Assembly: GCA_003132905.1 (NCBI GenBank)
Contig: PKZC01000072.1
Span: 23,475 to 44,098, forward strand
Direction of reading: 5' to 3'
DNA: 20,624 nt
Source of the DNA: Bryobacterales bacterium
Lineage (GTDB): Bacteria; Acidobacteriota; Terriglobia; Bryobacterales; Bryobacteraceae
Shown here: in pieces, positions 7,949 to 15,797 of the stretch
Numbering within the stretch: the stretch's first letter is position 1
Layout of the letters: every line of letters starts with the position of its first letter
The notes under the pieces: generated by a model
The model's database searches: none
Told to the model about the DNA's origin: nothing
What the model saw: the letters and a program-made list of their open reading frames with translations, nothing else
Translations under genes and position numbers: made by a program

Positions 7949-8217
7949 TCAACGCCGTGTGTGCTTGTAAACATCACCACGTGGAAGGATGGCATCCACG
8001 ACTATCTGCTTAGCGGTAGAATCGATTCTAAACACAATTCGCCAACCCGAATCTTCCGTTCCTGGCCTCTGTTTACGAGATGATCTGATGCGCCTACGGG
8101 GTCTTTGGAAGCCTCAGACAAAGCGTCGTTAATACGTTCTCTTGTGTCGGCGTCCAACCGTCTCAAATAGCTTCCGGCTTGCTGGCTGAGTTTAAACGTG
8201 TAAGCGTCGCCACTCAG
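7949..8217 (-). pseudogene. Decayed RelE/ParE-type toxin (frameshifted, start codon altered)
   Basis: In one frame from 8217 the sequence reads GDAYTFKLSQQAGSYLRRLD and then ADTRERINDALSEASKDPVG, the N-terminal half of a RelE/ParE-fold toxin. The C-terminal half lies in another frame: GTEDSGWRIVFRIDSTAKQI, then VVDAILPRGDVYKH, ending at TGA 7949-7951. The switch occurs near AACAGAGGCCAGG (about 8055-8075) and fits one lost or two gained bases. Combined length is about 89 codons, normal for the family. The expected start overlapping the upstream stop as ATGA is instead CTGA (8217-8214). The toxin is probably inactive unless the frameshift is a sequence error. Confidence 0.65.
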
Positions 8218-8690
8218 AACAGTCGCTCCATTTCTTCGAACTGCCCAGCTTCGATTTGGGCACGACCGTCCTCAATCGCCTTTAAAACTTCAGGATCGAT
8301 TGACATCTCTAACGCATCAAGATAATCCGCAACATATTCTCCACGCAAACGAATCTGAGCAAGAGGAACACTGGTCAGTGTTCGGTTGGTCAATCCGTGG
8401 CGCTTTCCAGCGTTTATCAAGTCATCTATCGACGCGAGCAGTTTGTGCAATTCCGGTATTTGGGATTTTACAAACTCCTCACTCAGCACTCCATCCGGCA
8501 ACTCCGAGAGTGCCTTCAGACTCTCGTTCACTGCCCTGAGGTCGCGGCTGCATCTCCAAAGGCCATTAAGTAAACCCCAAAGTCCAAACTGACGCTTGAC
8601 GGCCTCACGGGCACGAAGCAACGCCGCCATCGTCTCATGAAAAATGAGCTGCCATTCATCGAGTGTCGAAATTGTCGTGGCTGGGTTCAT
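8214..8690 (-). CDS. Putative antitoxin-like helical protein upstream of the RelE/ParE remnant
   Basis: This 158-residue protein is not one I recognise by family. It is predicted mostly helical by composition. Its last 30 residues (LEMSIDPEVLKAIEDGRAQI, then EAGQFEEMERLF) resemble C-terminal toxin-binding tails of type II antitoxins. The first 130 residues contain no obvious ribbon-helix-helix, HTH or AbrB DNA-binding motif. Position supports an antitoxin role: it lies directly upstream of, and overlaps, the toxin remnant. It is intact, so it may be an orphan antitoxin. Its function is an inference from context. Confidence 0.6.
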   Translation of the reverse strand: MNPATTISTLDEWQLIFHETMAALLRAREAVKRQFGLWGLLNGLWRCSRDLRAVNESLKALSELPDGVLSEEFVKSQIPELHKLLASIDDLINAGKRHGLTNRTLTSVPLAQIRLRGEYVADYLDALEMSIDPEVLKAIEDGRAQIEAGQFEEMERLF

Positions 8691-8868
8691 GGGATGCTGT
8701 AGACTGTCCCCAATACTATTGTAGAGGATCGTCCAGCAGCAACCACTTCATTAGGTTATGCCCTGGTCTTGTTAAGGTAATAGCCCACCGCAGAAAAGGC
8801 GGCCATGGAGCCGCGTCATCAACCAACATTTATCCGACTACCGAACGAGGAAGTGCCGCGGCTGAGTT

Positions 8869-8874
8869 TATCAT
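8869..8874 (+). promoter_or_regulatory. Candidate -10 element of the mgtC-like gene
   Basis: TATCAT lies seven bases before the ATG at 8882. The spacing suggests a leaderless transcript starting at or next to that ATG, rather than at the GTG at 8899. No convincing -35 is visible. Confidence 0.35.
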
Positions 8875-8898
8875 AGGCACTATGCCGATCCTTGACTC

Positions 8899-9582
8899 GT
8901 GCTGCGGTTGGGTGCCGCGCTTCTTCTAGGAACGTGCGTTGGATTGGAGCGCCAGTGGCGCCAGCGGATGGCGGGAACGAGAACGAACGCGCTGGTGTCG
9001 GCGGGCGCGGCGGCGTTTGTGATGTGTGCCTTCATGGTGCGCGATCCTTCGCGTAGCGAGGCGCAAATTGTTTCGTACGTCGTGTCAGGAGTCGGTTTCC
9101 TTGGCGCTGGGGTTATTTTCAAAGACGCTGGCAGCGTACGCGGATTAAACACGGCGGCCACGCTCTGGTGCTCGGCTGCGATCGGCGCGATTTCAGGTTT
9201 GGGTCGTCCCCTGCACGCGCTCGTGCTAGCCGCTGCCGTATTGGTGACCAATGTCATTCTTCGTCCGCTGGCGTATCGGCTCTATCCGGCGCATGCTTCG
9301 GGCGAAGAGCAAGAAGTGACCTATGGATTCGAACTGGCTTGCCGGCAGGATGACGAAGCGCACATGCGTGCTTTGCTACTGCAAGCCATGTCGAGCAGTT
9401 CTCTCACATTGACAGCGCTCCGGAGCGAAGACATCGAAGGTACGCCCAAGATGAAAGTGACGGCTCAAATCAAAGGACTGGGACGGCAAGACGATGCGCT
9501 CGAGCAACTGGTGGTCAGGTTGTCGCTGGAGGCTGGGGTTAGTTCGGTAAGCTGGACGATTCATCCTCAGGTGCTCGAGTAG
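8899..9582 (+). CDS. MgtC/SapB family membrane protein (5' end apparently frame-shifted)
   Basis: The readable frame from a GTG at 8899 gives 227 residues. It has the MgtC signatures LRLGAALLLGTCVGLERQWR, the AGTRTNALVSAGAAAF block, and SYVVSGVGFLGAGVIF, plus four hydrophobic helices and a C-terminal ACT-like domain. The family normally has about six more residues before LRLG. Those residues (MPILD) are present at 8882-8896 in a different frame, joining through GACTCGTGCTG, so one base seems to be missing at about 8896. MgtC-like proteins are associated with magnesium-limited growth and intracellular virulence in other bacteria. The role here is unknown. Confidence 0.85.
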   Translation: MLRLGAALLLGTCVGLERQWRQRMAGTRTNALVSAGAAAFVMCAFMVRDPSRSEAQIVSYVVSGVGFLGAGVIFKDAGSVRGLNTAATLWCSAAIGAISGLGRPLHALVLAAAVLVTNVILRPLAYRLYPAHASGEEQEVTYGFELACRQDDEAHMRALLLQAMSSSSLTLTALRSEDIEGTPKMKVTAQIKGLGRQDDALEQLVVRLSLEAGVSSVSWTIHPQVLE

Positions 9583-9624
9583 GTGATTTCCCGGAACGCG
9601 TTGGAGGACTGGCACGTCTCTCCC

Positions 9625-9653
9625 TTGACCGATTCTCGCTTAGGGCCTAGAAT
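9625..9653 (+). promoter_or_regulatory. Sigma-70-type promoter of the GWxTD operon
   Basis: TTGACC (9625-9630) and TAGAAT (9648-9653) are separated by 17 bp, and each matches consensus at five of six positions. Transcription should start near 9660, leaving a leader of about 30 bases before the ATG at 9691. Confidence 0.7.
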
Positions 9654-9690
9654 GATAATCAGATCCGATTCTCGTCTGGCGGTGAATTGT

Positions 9691-11391
9691 ATGAAATTAA
9701 AGCACTTCTCAGCGTTGTCCAGCATGCTGGCGATGGGGTTTTTAGGCGTTTACTTGATGGCTGCGCCCCAAACAGCCGTTCAGCCGGACAAAGACGATCA
9801 AAAAGCTTCCGCTTCTAAACGCGATACCGTGGCGAAGCCCATGAGCGAGAAGCAGAAGAAAAAGCAGGAAGACAAGCTCCGCAAAGAGCTGGAAACGCCT
9901 TACCGGAAGTGGATGAATGAGGACGTTGCCTACATCATCACCGATGAGGAGCGCAAGGCATTCAAGAGGATGAGCACCGACGACGAGCGCGAGAATTTCA
10001 TCGAGGCTTTCTGGCTGCGGCGCGATCCTACGCCAGATACTGAAGAAAACGAATTCAAAGAAGAGCACTACCGGCGTATCGCTTACGCCAACGAGCGCTT
10101 CGCTTCGGGCATTCCTGGGTGGAAAACGGACCGCGGCCGTATCTACATTGTTTACGGGCCGCCAGATGAAATCGACGATCATTCCTCTGGTGGCACTTAC
10201 GACCGTCCTATTGAAGAGGGCGGCGGAACGACATCCACCTTCCCGTTCGTCGACTGGACCTATCGTTATATCGAAGGCGTGGGCAGCAACATCAAGATCG
10301 AGTTTGTGGATCCCAGCATGTCGGGCGAATTCCGCATGACTATGGACCCGTCTGAAAAAGACGCCTTAACATATGTTCCCGGCGCTGGCTTGACGCTGTA
10401 TGAGCAGATGGGCCTGGCCGATCAGTCCCAGCGTTTTACGCGCACCGACGGCACGACGCTTGGCACCGGCAGCCAGCCGCTGCCCGCCAGCATGGATGAG
10501 TTCGAACGGCTCTCGCAGTTCGCCAACCTGCAGAAGGCGCCGCAAGTGAAGTTCAAAGACTTACAAGCGGTGGTCAGTTCCAGCATCCGTTACAACAACC
10601 TGCCTTTCAAAGCCCGCGCGGATTACATCAAGATCACCGATTCGACGATTCTGACAACCATCACGATTGAGTTCCAGCGCCGCGACCTGCAGTTCCAGCA
10701 GAAGGACAACGTCTCGAAAGCCACGGTTAACATTTTTGGCCGCATCACCTCCATTACCGGCAAAGTGGTGAACACCTTTGAAGATCCGGTAACCATTGAG
10801 GTTCCAGCCGACATGCTGCAAAAGGCTCTGGACGGCGCGTCGATCTATCAGAAAGAGATTCCGCTGGCCCCGGGAATGTACCGGCTCAACGTTGTTTGCA
10901 AAGACATCACCGGCGGCAACATGACCACCTATCCGATGGCGCTGAATGTGCCCCATTTTGACGATGAGAAGCTGGCTTCGAGCAGTCTCATTCTGGCGGA
11001 CCTGATCGAAAAGGTACCCACCAAGAGCATTGGCACCGGTCAGTTCGTGATCGGCGACACTAAGGTCCGGCCTCGCCTGACCGATACGTTCGAACGTGCC
11101 GAGAAGCTGGGAATCTATACCCAGTTTTATAACTTCTCGCCCGACGAAAAGACCATGAAGCCCAATGGATCAATCGAATACGACATCACCAAGAGTGGCG
11201 CGAAAGACCCGGTTTTACACTACACCGAGGAACTGAACACGATTCCGGGGGCGTCGTCTCAGCAGGTAACCGTAGAAAAGCTTCTACCCCTGCAATCCCT
11301 GGAGCCTGGGCAATACACCTTAAAGATGAAGGTCACCGACAAGAATAGTAATCAGGTGTTAACCCCAAGCGCCAATTTTACGGTAAAGTAG
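9691..11391 (+). CDS. GWxTD domain-containing exported protein
   Basis: The chosen ATG at 9691 gives 566 residues starting with a signal sequence (MKLKHFSALSSMLAMGFLGV, YLMAAP). An upstream in-frame ATG at 9583 lies before the promoter and is unlikely. A charged Lys-rich linker follows (KPMSEKQKKKQEDKLRKELE). The GWxTD domain comprises YRKWMNEDVAYIITDEERKA, FWLRRDPTPDTEENEFKEEH and the eponymous GWKTDRGRIYIVYGPPDE. The second half is beta-rich, consistent with Ig-like extracytoplasmic domains. The family is abundant in Acidobacteriota, and its biochemical role is not established. The downstream outer-membrane gene is probably cotranscribed. Confidence 0.88.
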   Translation: MKLKHFSALSSMLAMGFLGVYLMAAPQTAVQPDKDDQKASASKRDTVAKPMSEKQKKKQEDKLRKELETPYRKWMNEDVAYIITDEERKAFKRMSTDDERENFIEAFWLRRDPTPDTEENEFKEEHYRRIAYANERFASGIPGWKTDRGRIYIVYGPPDEIDDHSSGGTYDRPIEEGGGTTSTFPFVDWTYRYIEGVGSNIKIEFVDPSMSGEFRMTMDPSEKDALTYVPGAGLTLYEQMGLADQSQRFTRTDGTTLGTGSQPLPASMDEFERLSQFANLQKAPQVKFKDLQAVVSSSIRYNNLPFKARADYIKITDSTILTTITIEFQRRDLQFQQKDNVSKATVNIFGRITSITGKVVNTFEDPVTIEVPADMLQKALDGASIYQKEIPLAPGMYRLNVVCKDITGGNMTTYPMALNVPHFDDEKLASSSLILADLIEKVPTKSIGTGQFVIGDTKVRPRLTDTFERAEKLGIYTQFYNFSPDEKTMKPNGSIEYDITKSGAKDPVLHYTEELNTIPGASSQQVTVEKLLPLQSLEPGQYTLKMKVTDKNSNQVLTPSANFTVK

Positions 11392-11398
11392 GACCTAG

Positions 11399-11424
11399 GT
11401 GGACGGTGTCGTAGTACCGCCCAC
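11399..11424 (+). terminator. Intergenic hairpin between the GWxTD and outer-membrane genes
   Basis: GTGGACGGT (11399-11407) pairs with ACCGCCCAC (11416-11424) with one internal A-C mismatch and an eight-base loop. No T-tract follows. It could stabilise the upstream mRNA or attenuate the second gene rather than end transcription. Confidence 0.4.
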
Positions 11425-11441
11425 TCAATAGCCTGTACGGA

Positions 11442-13256
11442 ATGATGACGGGTCAGCCTAAACTCGCTGCCAGCGTGATTGCCGCGCTGATCTTGTCAGC
11501 GCCGCTGGCGTTACCGGCAACCAGCGTCCCAATGCCGGGAAGCATCGCTGGCGTGGTGCGCAACTCCAGTGGAGTTCCGCAGATGGGCGCTACGGTTTTC
11601 CTTTTCAATCGCTCGGAAAAGCTCATGCAACGCGTCATGACCAACGAGCGTGGCCTATTCGGCTTCGGCCTTCTGACTCCCGATCTCTATTCAGTGCAGG
11701 TCTCGCTGGCTAGCTTTGTGCCGGCGGTGAAGCAAAAGATCGCCGTTCAGCCAGGTATGCAGAGCCTGCTGTATGTCGATTTGGCCAGCGTTTTAAGTTC
11801 CATCGAACTGGTCTATGCCAAACCTGGCGAAGGCGCTTTGATGAGCGACGACTGGAAGTGGGTGCTGAAGGAATCCGCAGCGACACGGCCGGTTTTGAGA
11901 TTGGTGCCGCTCGATAGTACATCCGATCCCCAGCAGCGCCAATCCGCGGTAGGCAGCGCTTTCTCCGATACCAAAGGTGTGCTGAATCTTTCGGCCGGCG
12001 ATCCAGGATCGCTTGGTTCCACTTCCGCGCAAACCGATTTGGGAACGGCGTTCGCGTTGGCTACCTCCTTGTTCGGTCGCAACGAACTGCAGTTGAGCGG
12101 CAATGTTGGCTACAGCGCGCACACCGGCCTGCCCACGTCCGGCTTCCGCACCAGTTTCAGCCGTGACGGACTGCCGGAAGTAGCGGTGACCGTCCAACAG
12201 ATCTACTTGCCGGCACGCGGCGGTGTGGCCAGCATGTCGGGACAACCCGATGGCGGGCCAGCGCTGCGAACGATGTCGGTTTCCATGCATGACAGTAAGT
12301 CGATAACCGAAAATCTGCGGCTGGACTATGGCGGCTCATTCGATTCGGTAAGCTACATGGATCATGTGAACTCGCTGAACCAGTTCGCGCGTCTTACGTA
12401 CGATTTTGGCGCGGCCGGCAAGGTGAAGGTTGCACTCAGCGCGGGTGCGCCTCCTATTGAATTGGCCATGGAGCCCCGCGACGGCGAAGGACGCGTCCCC
12501 GGCGACTCGGAAGCTTTGGCGCAGGATTTAGCTTCGCTAGCGGTGCTGCCGCGCCTCTCTTTATTGGACGGGCACGCGGCCATTCAGCGGTCTCAGAACG
12601 CCGAGATCGGCTACGAGAAGAGGGTTCGCGCTACTACGTTTAACCTGAGCGCTTATCACGAGCGCGTCACCAACGCCGCGATGACTCTGGTTGCGCCTGC
12701 GGGAGTGTTCGCTCCCGGAGATCTGCTCCCAGATACATCGTCCCAGAACAGTGTTTTCGATGCGGGCAGCTATCAGCGATCCGGGTTTGCGGCATCGGTC
12801 TCGCAAGCGCTTGGCGACCGCGTGCAAATCGGCTCCTCATTTGGGAGTGGCGGTGCATTGGCGCCGGCCGGCGAGGATCTGGCAGCGGATTCGGCGGAGG
12901 CTTTGCGGTCGCGCCTGCAAGTGGCTCAGCGCTTCTGGGTTTCTGCCAGAGCATCGGCCAAACTTCCGGTCACCGGCACAATTATCACCGGCAGCTATCA
13001 ATGGATGGACTATAACAACACCATCATGCCGGATCACTTCTACCTGACGCAGAGTCCTTACACCGAGCCCGGCTTGAACGTTCGCGTGCGGCAACCGATT
13101 CCGTCGGTTCCCGGAATGCCGGGACGACTGGAAGCGACCGCCGAGCTGCAGAATGGCTTAGCGCAGGGTTATCTGCCCGTCACCGAAGGCGGCCAGCACG
13201 TGACGTTGGTACAATCGCCACGCGCGCTGCGCGGTGGACTCAGCTTTATTTTCTAG
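11442..13256 (+). CDS. Carboxypeptidase-regulatory-like domain outer-membrane beta-barrel protein
   Basis: The protein has 604 residues. A signal peptide (SVIAALILSAPLALPA) precedes a carboxypeptidase-regulatory-like domain: GSIAGVVRNSSGVPQMGATV, then NERGLFGFGLLTPDLYSVQV at about residues 33-95. The remainder is rich in alternating beta strands with Gly, Ser and Tyr, and the chain ends RGGLSFIF, whose terminal aromatic residue is typical of outer-membrane barrels. I see no TonB box or plug domain. It resembles the short TonB-receptor-like proteins that sit beside GWxTD genes in Acidobacteriota. It starts 50 bases after the GWxTD stop. Confidence 0.78.
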   Translation: MMTGQPKLAASVIAALILSAPLALPATSVPMPGSIAGVVRNSSGVPQMGATVFLFNRSEKLMQRVMTNERGLFGFGLLTPDLYSVQVSLASFVPAVKQKIAVQPGMQSLLYVDLASVLSSIELVYAKPGEGALMSDDWKWVLKESAATRPVLRLVPLDSTSDPQQRQSAVGSAFSDTKGVLNLSAGDPGSLGSTSAQTDLGTAFALATSLFGRNELQLSGNVGYSAHTGLPTSGFRTSFSRDGLPEVAVTVQQIYLPARGGVASMSGQPDGGPALRTMSVSMHDSKSITENLRLDYGGSFDSVSYMDHVNSLNQFARLTYDFGAAGKVKVALSAGAPPIELAMEPRDGEGRVPGDSEALAQDLASLAVLPRLSLLDGHAAIQRSQNAEIGYEKRVRATTFNLSAYHERVTNAAMTLVAPAGVFAPGDLLPDTSSQNSVFDAGSYQRSGFAASVSQALGDRVQIGSSFGSGGALAPAGEDLAADSAEALRSRLQVAQRFWVSARASAKLPVTGTIITGSYQWMDYNNTIMPDHFYLTQSPYTEPGLNVRVRQPIPSVPGMPGRLEATAELQNGLAQGYLPVTEGGQHVTLVQSPRALRGGLSFIF

Positions 13257-13265
13257 GTTCCGCGG

Positions 13266-14297
13266 TTATCCGATGCCGATGCTGATATTGAGCAGAAGAT
13301 CGTTCACCGCTCTATCGAAAGGCGCGGTTGAAGCAAGATCATAAAGCTTGCCGCCCTCCTCGATATCGTTGGCCAGCCTTTCCTCCAGCGTCTTGAACTG
13401 ATGTTCGAAAGCGGCCCCCAGTTCACGAAGCGCCAAAGGAAAATGATGCGAGGCCGCGAAATGGCAGGCCAGTTGATAGTGGATTTCCGAAGCCAGAGGC
13501 GATTCTTGCGTCGCCAGGCGTAGGGCACGCTCCAGATAGAAGCGCGACCGCGCCCGGTCGAACGAAGCCGCCCGGTCGAACGAAGCCCCCCGGTCGAACG
13601 AAGAATAGATGCGCCCGAAAGCAAGATACAAGCCCGCCAACGCGGAACACATACCGGACCCAGCCTTTACCCCCGCCGCTACTTCCAGATAGGCCGCTGC
13701 GTTTTCGTCCTGTACCAACTCCAGCCGCGCCTCCTCGCCCAGCTGTACATCCTGCCAGATCAAGCGTTGCCACGCATTCAAGCGTGCAGCCATTTCCGTT
13801 ACCTCGCTCAGCCAGCCTGGCTGGGGTGGTTCTGGGACCAACTGGTCGGGCGGGGCGGCCGGGGATTGTATCGTGACCGTGGGCGTCACTGGAGCGGCTG
13901 TCATTTTGTGCAGCCGTTGCTCGGTCTCTTCCTGGAGCTCCCGAAGATCGCCCATGGCCAGCCCGATCTGGTCCTGAATGTGTCCGATGGTTTGATCGGC
14001 CTGGCGGGCAAAGCTAGTGGCGCTGAAATAGGAAGAGGCGACGAATACGATGGCGTAAAGTCCCGAGGTGCCAAGCAGAATCAGGATCAGCAGCTCCATG
14101 TCGCCCACCCGCTTGGTCATCAAGTCCATATGGTTCTGCAAAAGGCGCGCCCGATCGGCGCCGCTGGTGAAGCCGGATTCCTGCAGAGGCAAATAAGCAA
14201 ACTGGCGGTAATTGTACAGCTCCCAAGCCGCCATCAGCAGGACTCCCGCGGAAGCGGCCAGCAAAAGAGCAAGCGCGATTTTGCGAAGGACGGCCAT
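13266..14297 (-). CDS. Two-TM protein with coiled-coil and helical-repeat cytoplasmic or periplasmic domain
   Basis: From the ATG at 14297 there are 343 residues. Hydrophobic segments at residues about 5-25 (ALALLLAASAGVLLMAAW) and 67-88 (ELLILILLGTSGLYAIVFVA) bracket a polar loop. A heptad-like stretch follows (DQIGLAMGDLRELQEETEQR), then a Pro-rich linker (SPAAPPDQLVPEPPQP), then a helical region resembling TPR units (FYLERALRLATQESPLASEI, HYQLACHFAASHHFPLALRE). It contains a hexapeptide tandem repeat (SFDRGA/SFDRAA/SFDRAR). An alternative ATG at 14339 exists. TATAGC lies seven bases upstream of 14297. The family is not recognised. Confidence 0.7.
   Translation of the reverse strand: MAVLRKIALALLLAASAGVLLMAAWELYNYRQFAYLPLQESGFTSGADRARLLQNHMDLMTKRVGDMELLILILLGTSGLYAIVFVASSYFSATSFARQADQTIGHIQDQIGLAMGDLRELQEETEQRLHKMTAAPVTPTVTIQSPAAPPDQLVPEPPQPGWLSEVTEMAARLNAWQRLIWQDVQLGEEARLELVQDENAAAYLEVAAGVKAGSGMCSALAGLYLAFGRIYSSFDRGASFDRAASFDRARSRFYLERALRLATQESPLASEIHYQLACHFAASHHFPLALRELGAAFEHQFKTLEERLANDIEEGGKLYDLASTAPFDRAVNDLLLNISIGIG
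13553..13603. repeat. 18-bp tandem repeat, about 2.8 copies, within a coding region
   Basis: The unit CCCGGTCGAACGAAGCC plus one variable base occurs at 13553-13570, 13571-13588 and 13589-13603. It is in frame with the minus-strand gene and encodes repeated SFDRxx hexapeptides. The near-identity of copies points to recent duplication. Confidence 0.85.
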
Positions 14298-14417
14298 TTC
14301 GACAGCTATAAGTCTAGAGCCGCGCGATGATTTGTCCAAACGGAAAGAGTACTAGGAAGTCACGTCCTGAGTATGGTCCCATGGAAGGCAGGGCGTGGCG
14401 AAAAGGTCCAGCAGGTA

Positions 14418-14549
14418 CTACTTCCGGGCTCCGCGTTGTGGCTTCTTCAATCTCGACTGCCGAAGCTTGGGTTTCTTACGCTTGGGCTTGCTGATAATGA
14501 AGGTCCCGCTACCGTGGGCTTCGGATGAATACAGTTTCTCGTCTACCAT
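14418..14549 (-). CDS. Possible 43-residue basic protein
   Basis: A minus-strand frame from the ATG at 14549 to TAG 14418-14420 reads MVDEKLYSSEAHGSGTFIIS, then a very basic tail KPKRKKPKLRQSRLKKPQRG ending ARK. Codon third positions are G/C-rich like neighbouring genes. There is no recognised family, and no clear ribosome binding site. Only 16 bases separate it from the divergent gene at 14566. The basic tail could be nucleic-acid binding, but the frame may be fortuitous. Confidence 0.3.
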   Translation of the reverse strand: MVDEKLYSSEAHGSGTFIISKPKRKKPKLRQSRLKKPQRGARK

Positions 14550-14565
14550 TAAGGTTCATTGTCGC

Positions 14566-15783
14566 ATGAAACGCCTGATCGCACTTCTCTTGGCTTGGGT
14601 GCTGGTTGCGCCGGCTCCCGCCCAAGAGCTGTTTACCAATATAGGCCGCATCAAGGAAGGCTTGTCGGCCATCACCGGCTTACCCTTCAAACACGACGTT
14701 CCGTACGCGCTCATCAATAAAGACCAGTTGCACCACTACCTGGAGCAGCGGCTGCGCGAGACCATGAAGCCGGAAGACGCGCGCGCCGAGGAGCTGACGC
14801 TCAAGATGCTCGGGTTGGTACCCGCGGATTTCGATCTGCGTAAGAACACTTTGGATCTGCTCACCGAGCAAGCAGCGGCATTCTACGATTACAACCAGAA
14901 GAAGCTCTTCGTGCTGGAGGGCGGGGGCGGCGGGGATGAGGAGCGTGTCGCGTTAGTTCACGAAATGGCGCACGCGTTGGCCGATCAGCACTTTCATCTC
15001 GCCAAATACATCCATGAAGGAATGCGCAGCGACGATAGCGCTACGGCCCGTCAGGCGGTGATGGAAGGCCAGGCTACGTGGCTGATGGCCGCCTATATTT
15101 CACGCGAAGGGGGAGGAAAGCCGGAGGTTCCTCAGGCGGTGATGGAGCTGATGAAGAAAAGCATCGAAGGCTCGGCCGCGCAGCAATACCCCGTTTTCTC
15201 ACAAGCGCCGTTGTACATCCGGGCGTCGCTGGTGTTTCCCTACGCCCAAGGCCTGGCGTTTCAGGACGCGGTGTTTCGGAAACTGGGGCAGGACGCGTTC
15301 TCGGAAGTCTTCACTCGGCCGCCGGCTAACAGCGGGCAGATTTTGCATCCGGAGCGCTACCTGGGACATGGCGGAGCCGTGATTCCCCATCCTCCTCCGT
15401 TGCCTGAATCGCGTGGATTTCACAAACTCGCCGACGGCACGCTGGGGGAGCTGGATTTTCGGGTGTTACTTTCGCAGTACACCACTGCGGCCGAGGGCGA
15501 GGATTTAGCGGCGCATCTGGCGGGTGGGTCCTATGAATTGTTCGAGCAGAAGCGCGAGCAGTTCCCCGTGCTGGGCGTCGCATCAACATGGGATTCTCCG
15601 GAATCGGCGCGGAAGTATTTCGACGCCTATCGAAAAGTGATGCAAGGGAAGTGGAAGAAGTTGGAGATCGCGAACGAAACGCCGGAGGCGCTGGAAGGCC
15701 AAGGCGATTCGGGATACTTTCGCGTATGGATAGACGGCATGACGGTCAATCAGATCGAAGGGTGGAAGACGGCGTTGCCGTAG
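14566..15783 (+). CDS. Secreted HExxH metallopeptidase-like protein
   Basis: The ATG at 14566 gives 405 residues with a clear signal peptide (MKRLIALLLAWVLVAPAPAQ). A zinc-site motif VALVHEMAHALADQHF places HEMAH at residues 132-136. A conserved glutamate in AVMEGQATW (E167) about 31 residues later could be the third ligand, as in gluzincins. Upstream, EQAAAFYDYNQKKLFVLEGG resembles the strand and linker that precede the HExxH helix in such enzymes. A longer in-frame start at 14395 lacks a signal sequence at its beginning and is unlikely. The substrate is unknown. It is convergent with the PA14 gene. Confidence 0.75.
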   Translation: MKRLIALLLAWVLVAPAPAQELFTNIGRIKEGLSAITGLPFKHDVPYALINKDQLHHYLEQRLRETMKPEDARAEELTLKMLGLVPADFDLRKNTLDLLTEQAAAFYDYNQKKLFVLEGGGGGDEERVALVHEMAHALADQHFHLAKYIHEGMRSDDSATARQAVMEGQATWLMAAYISREGGGKPEVPQAVMELMKKSIEGSAAQQYPVFSQAPLYIRASLVFPYAQGLAFQDAVFRKLGQDAFSEVFTRPPANSGQILHPERYLGHGGAVIPHPPPLPESRGFHKLADGTLGELDFRVLLSQYTTAAEGEDLAAHLAGGSYELFEQKREQFPVLGVASTWDSPESARKYFDAYRKVMQGKWKKLEIANETPEALEGQGDSGYFRVWIDGMTVNQIEGWKTALP

Positions 15784-15797
15784 ACGCTCGGCACCCG

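Noticed and set aside
14395..14565. N-terminal extension of the HExxH protein from 14395
   Set aside because: The extension would bury the signal peptide that starts at 14566 and has shadow-like composition.
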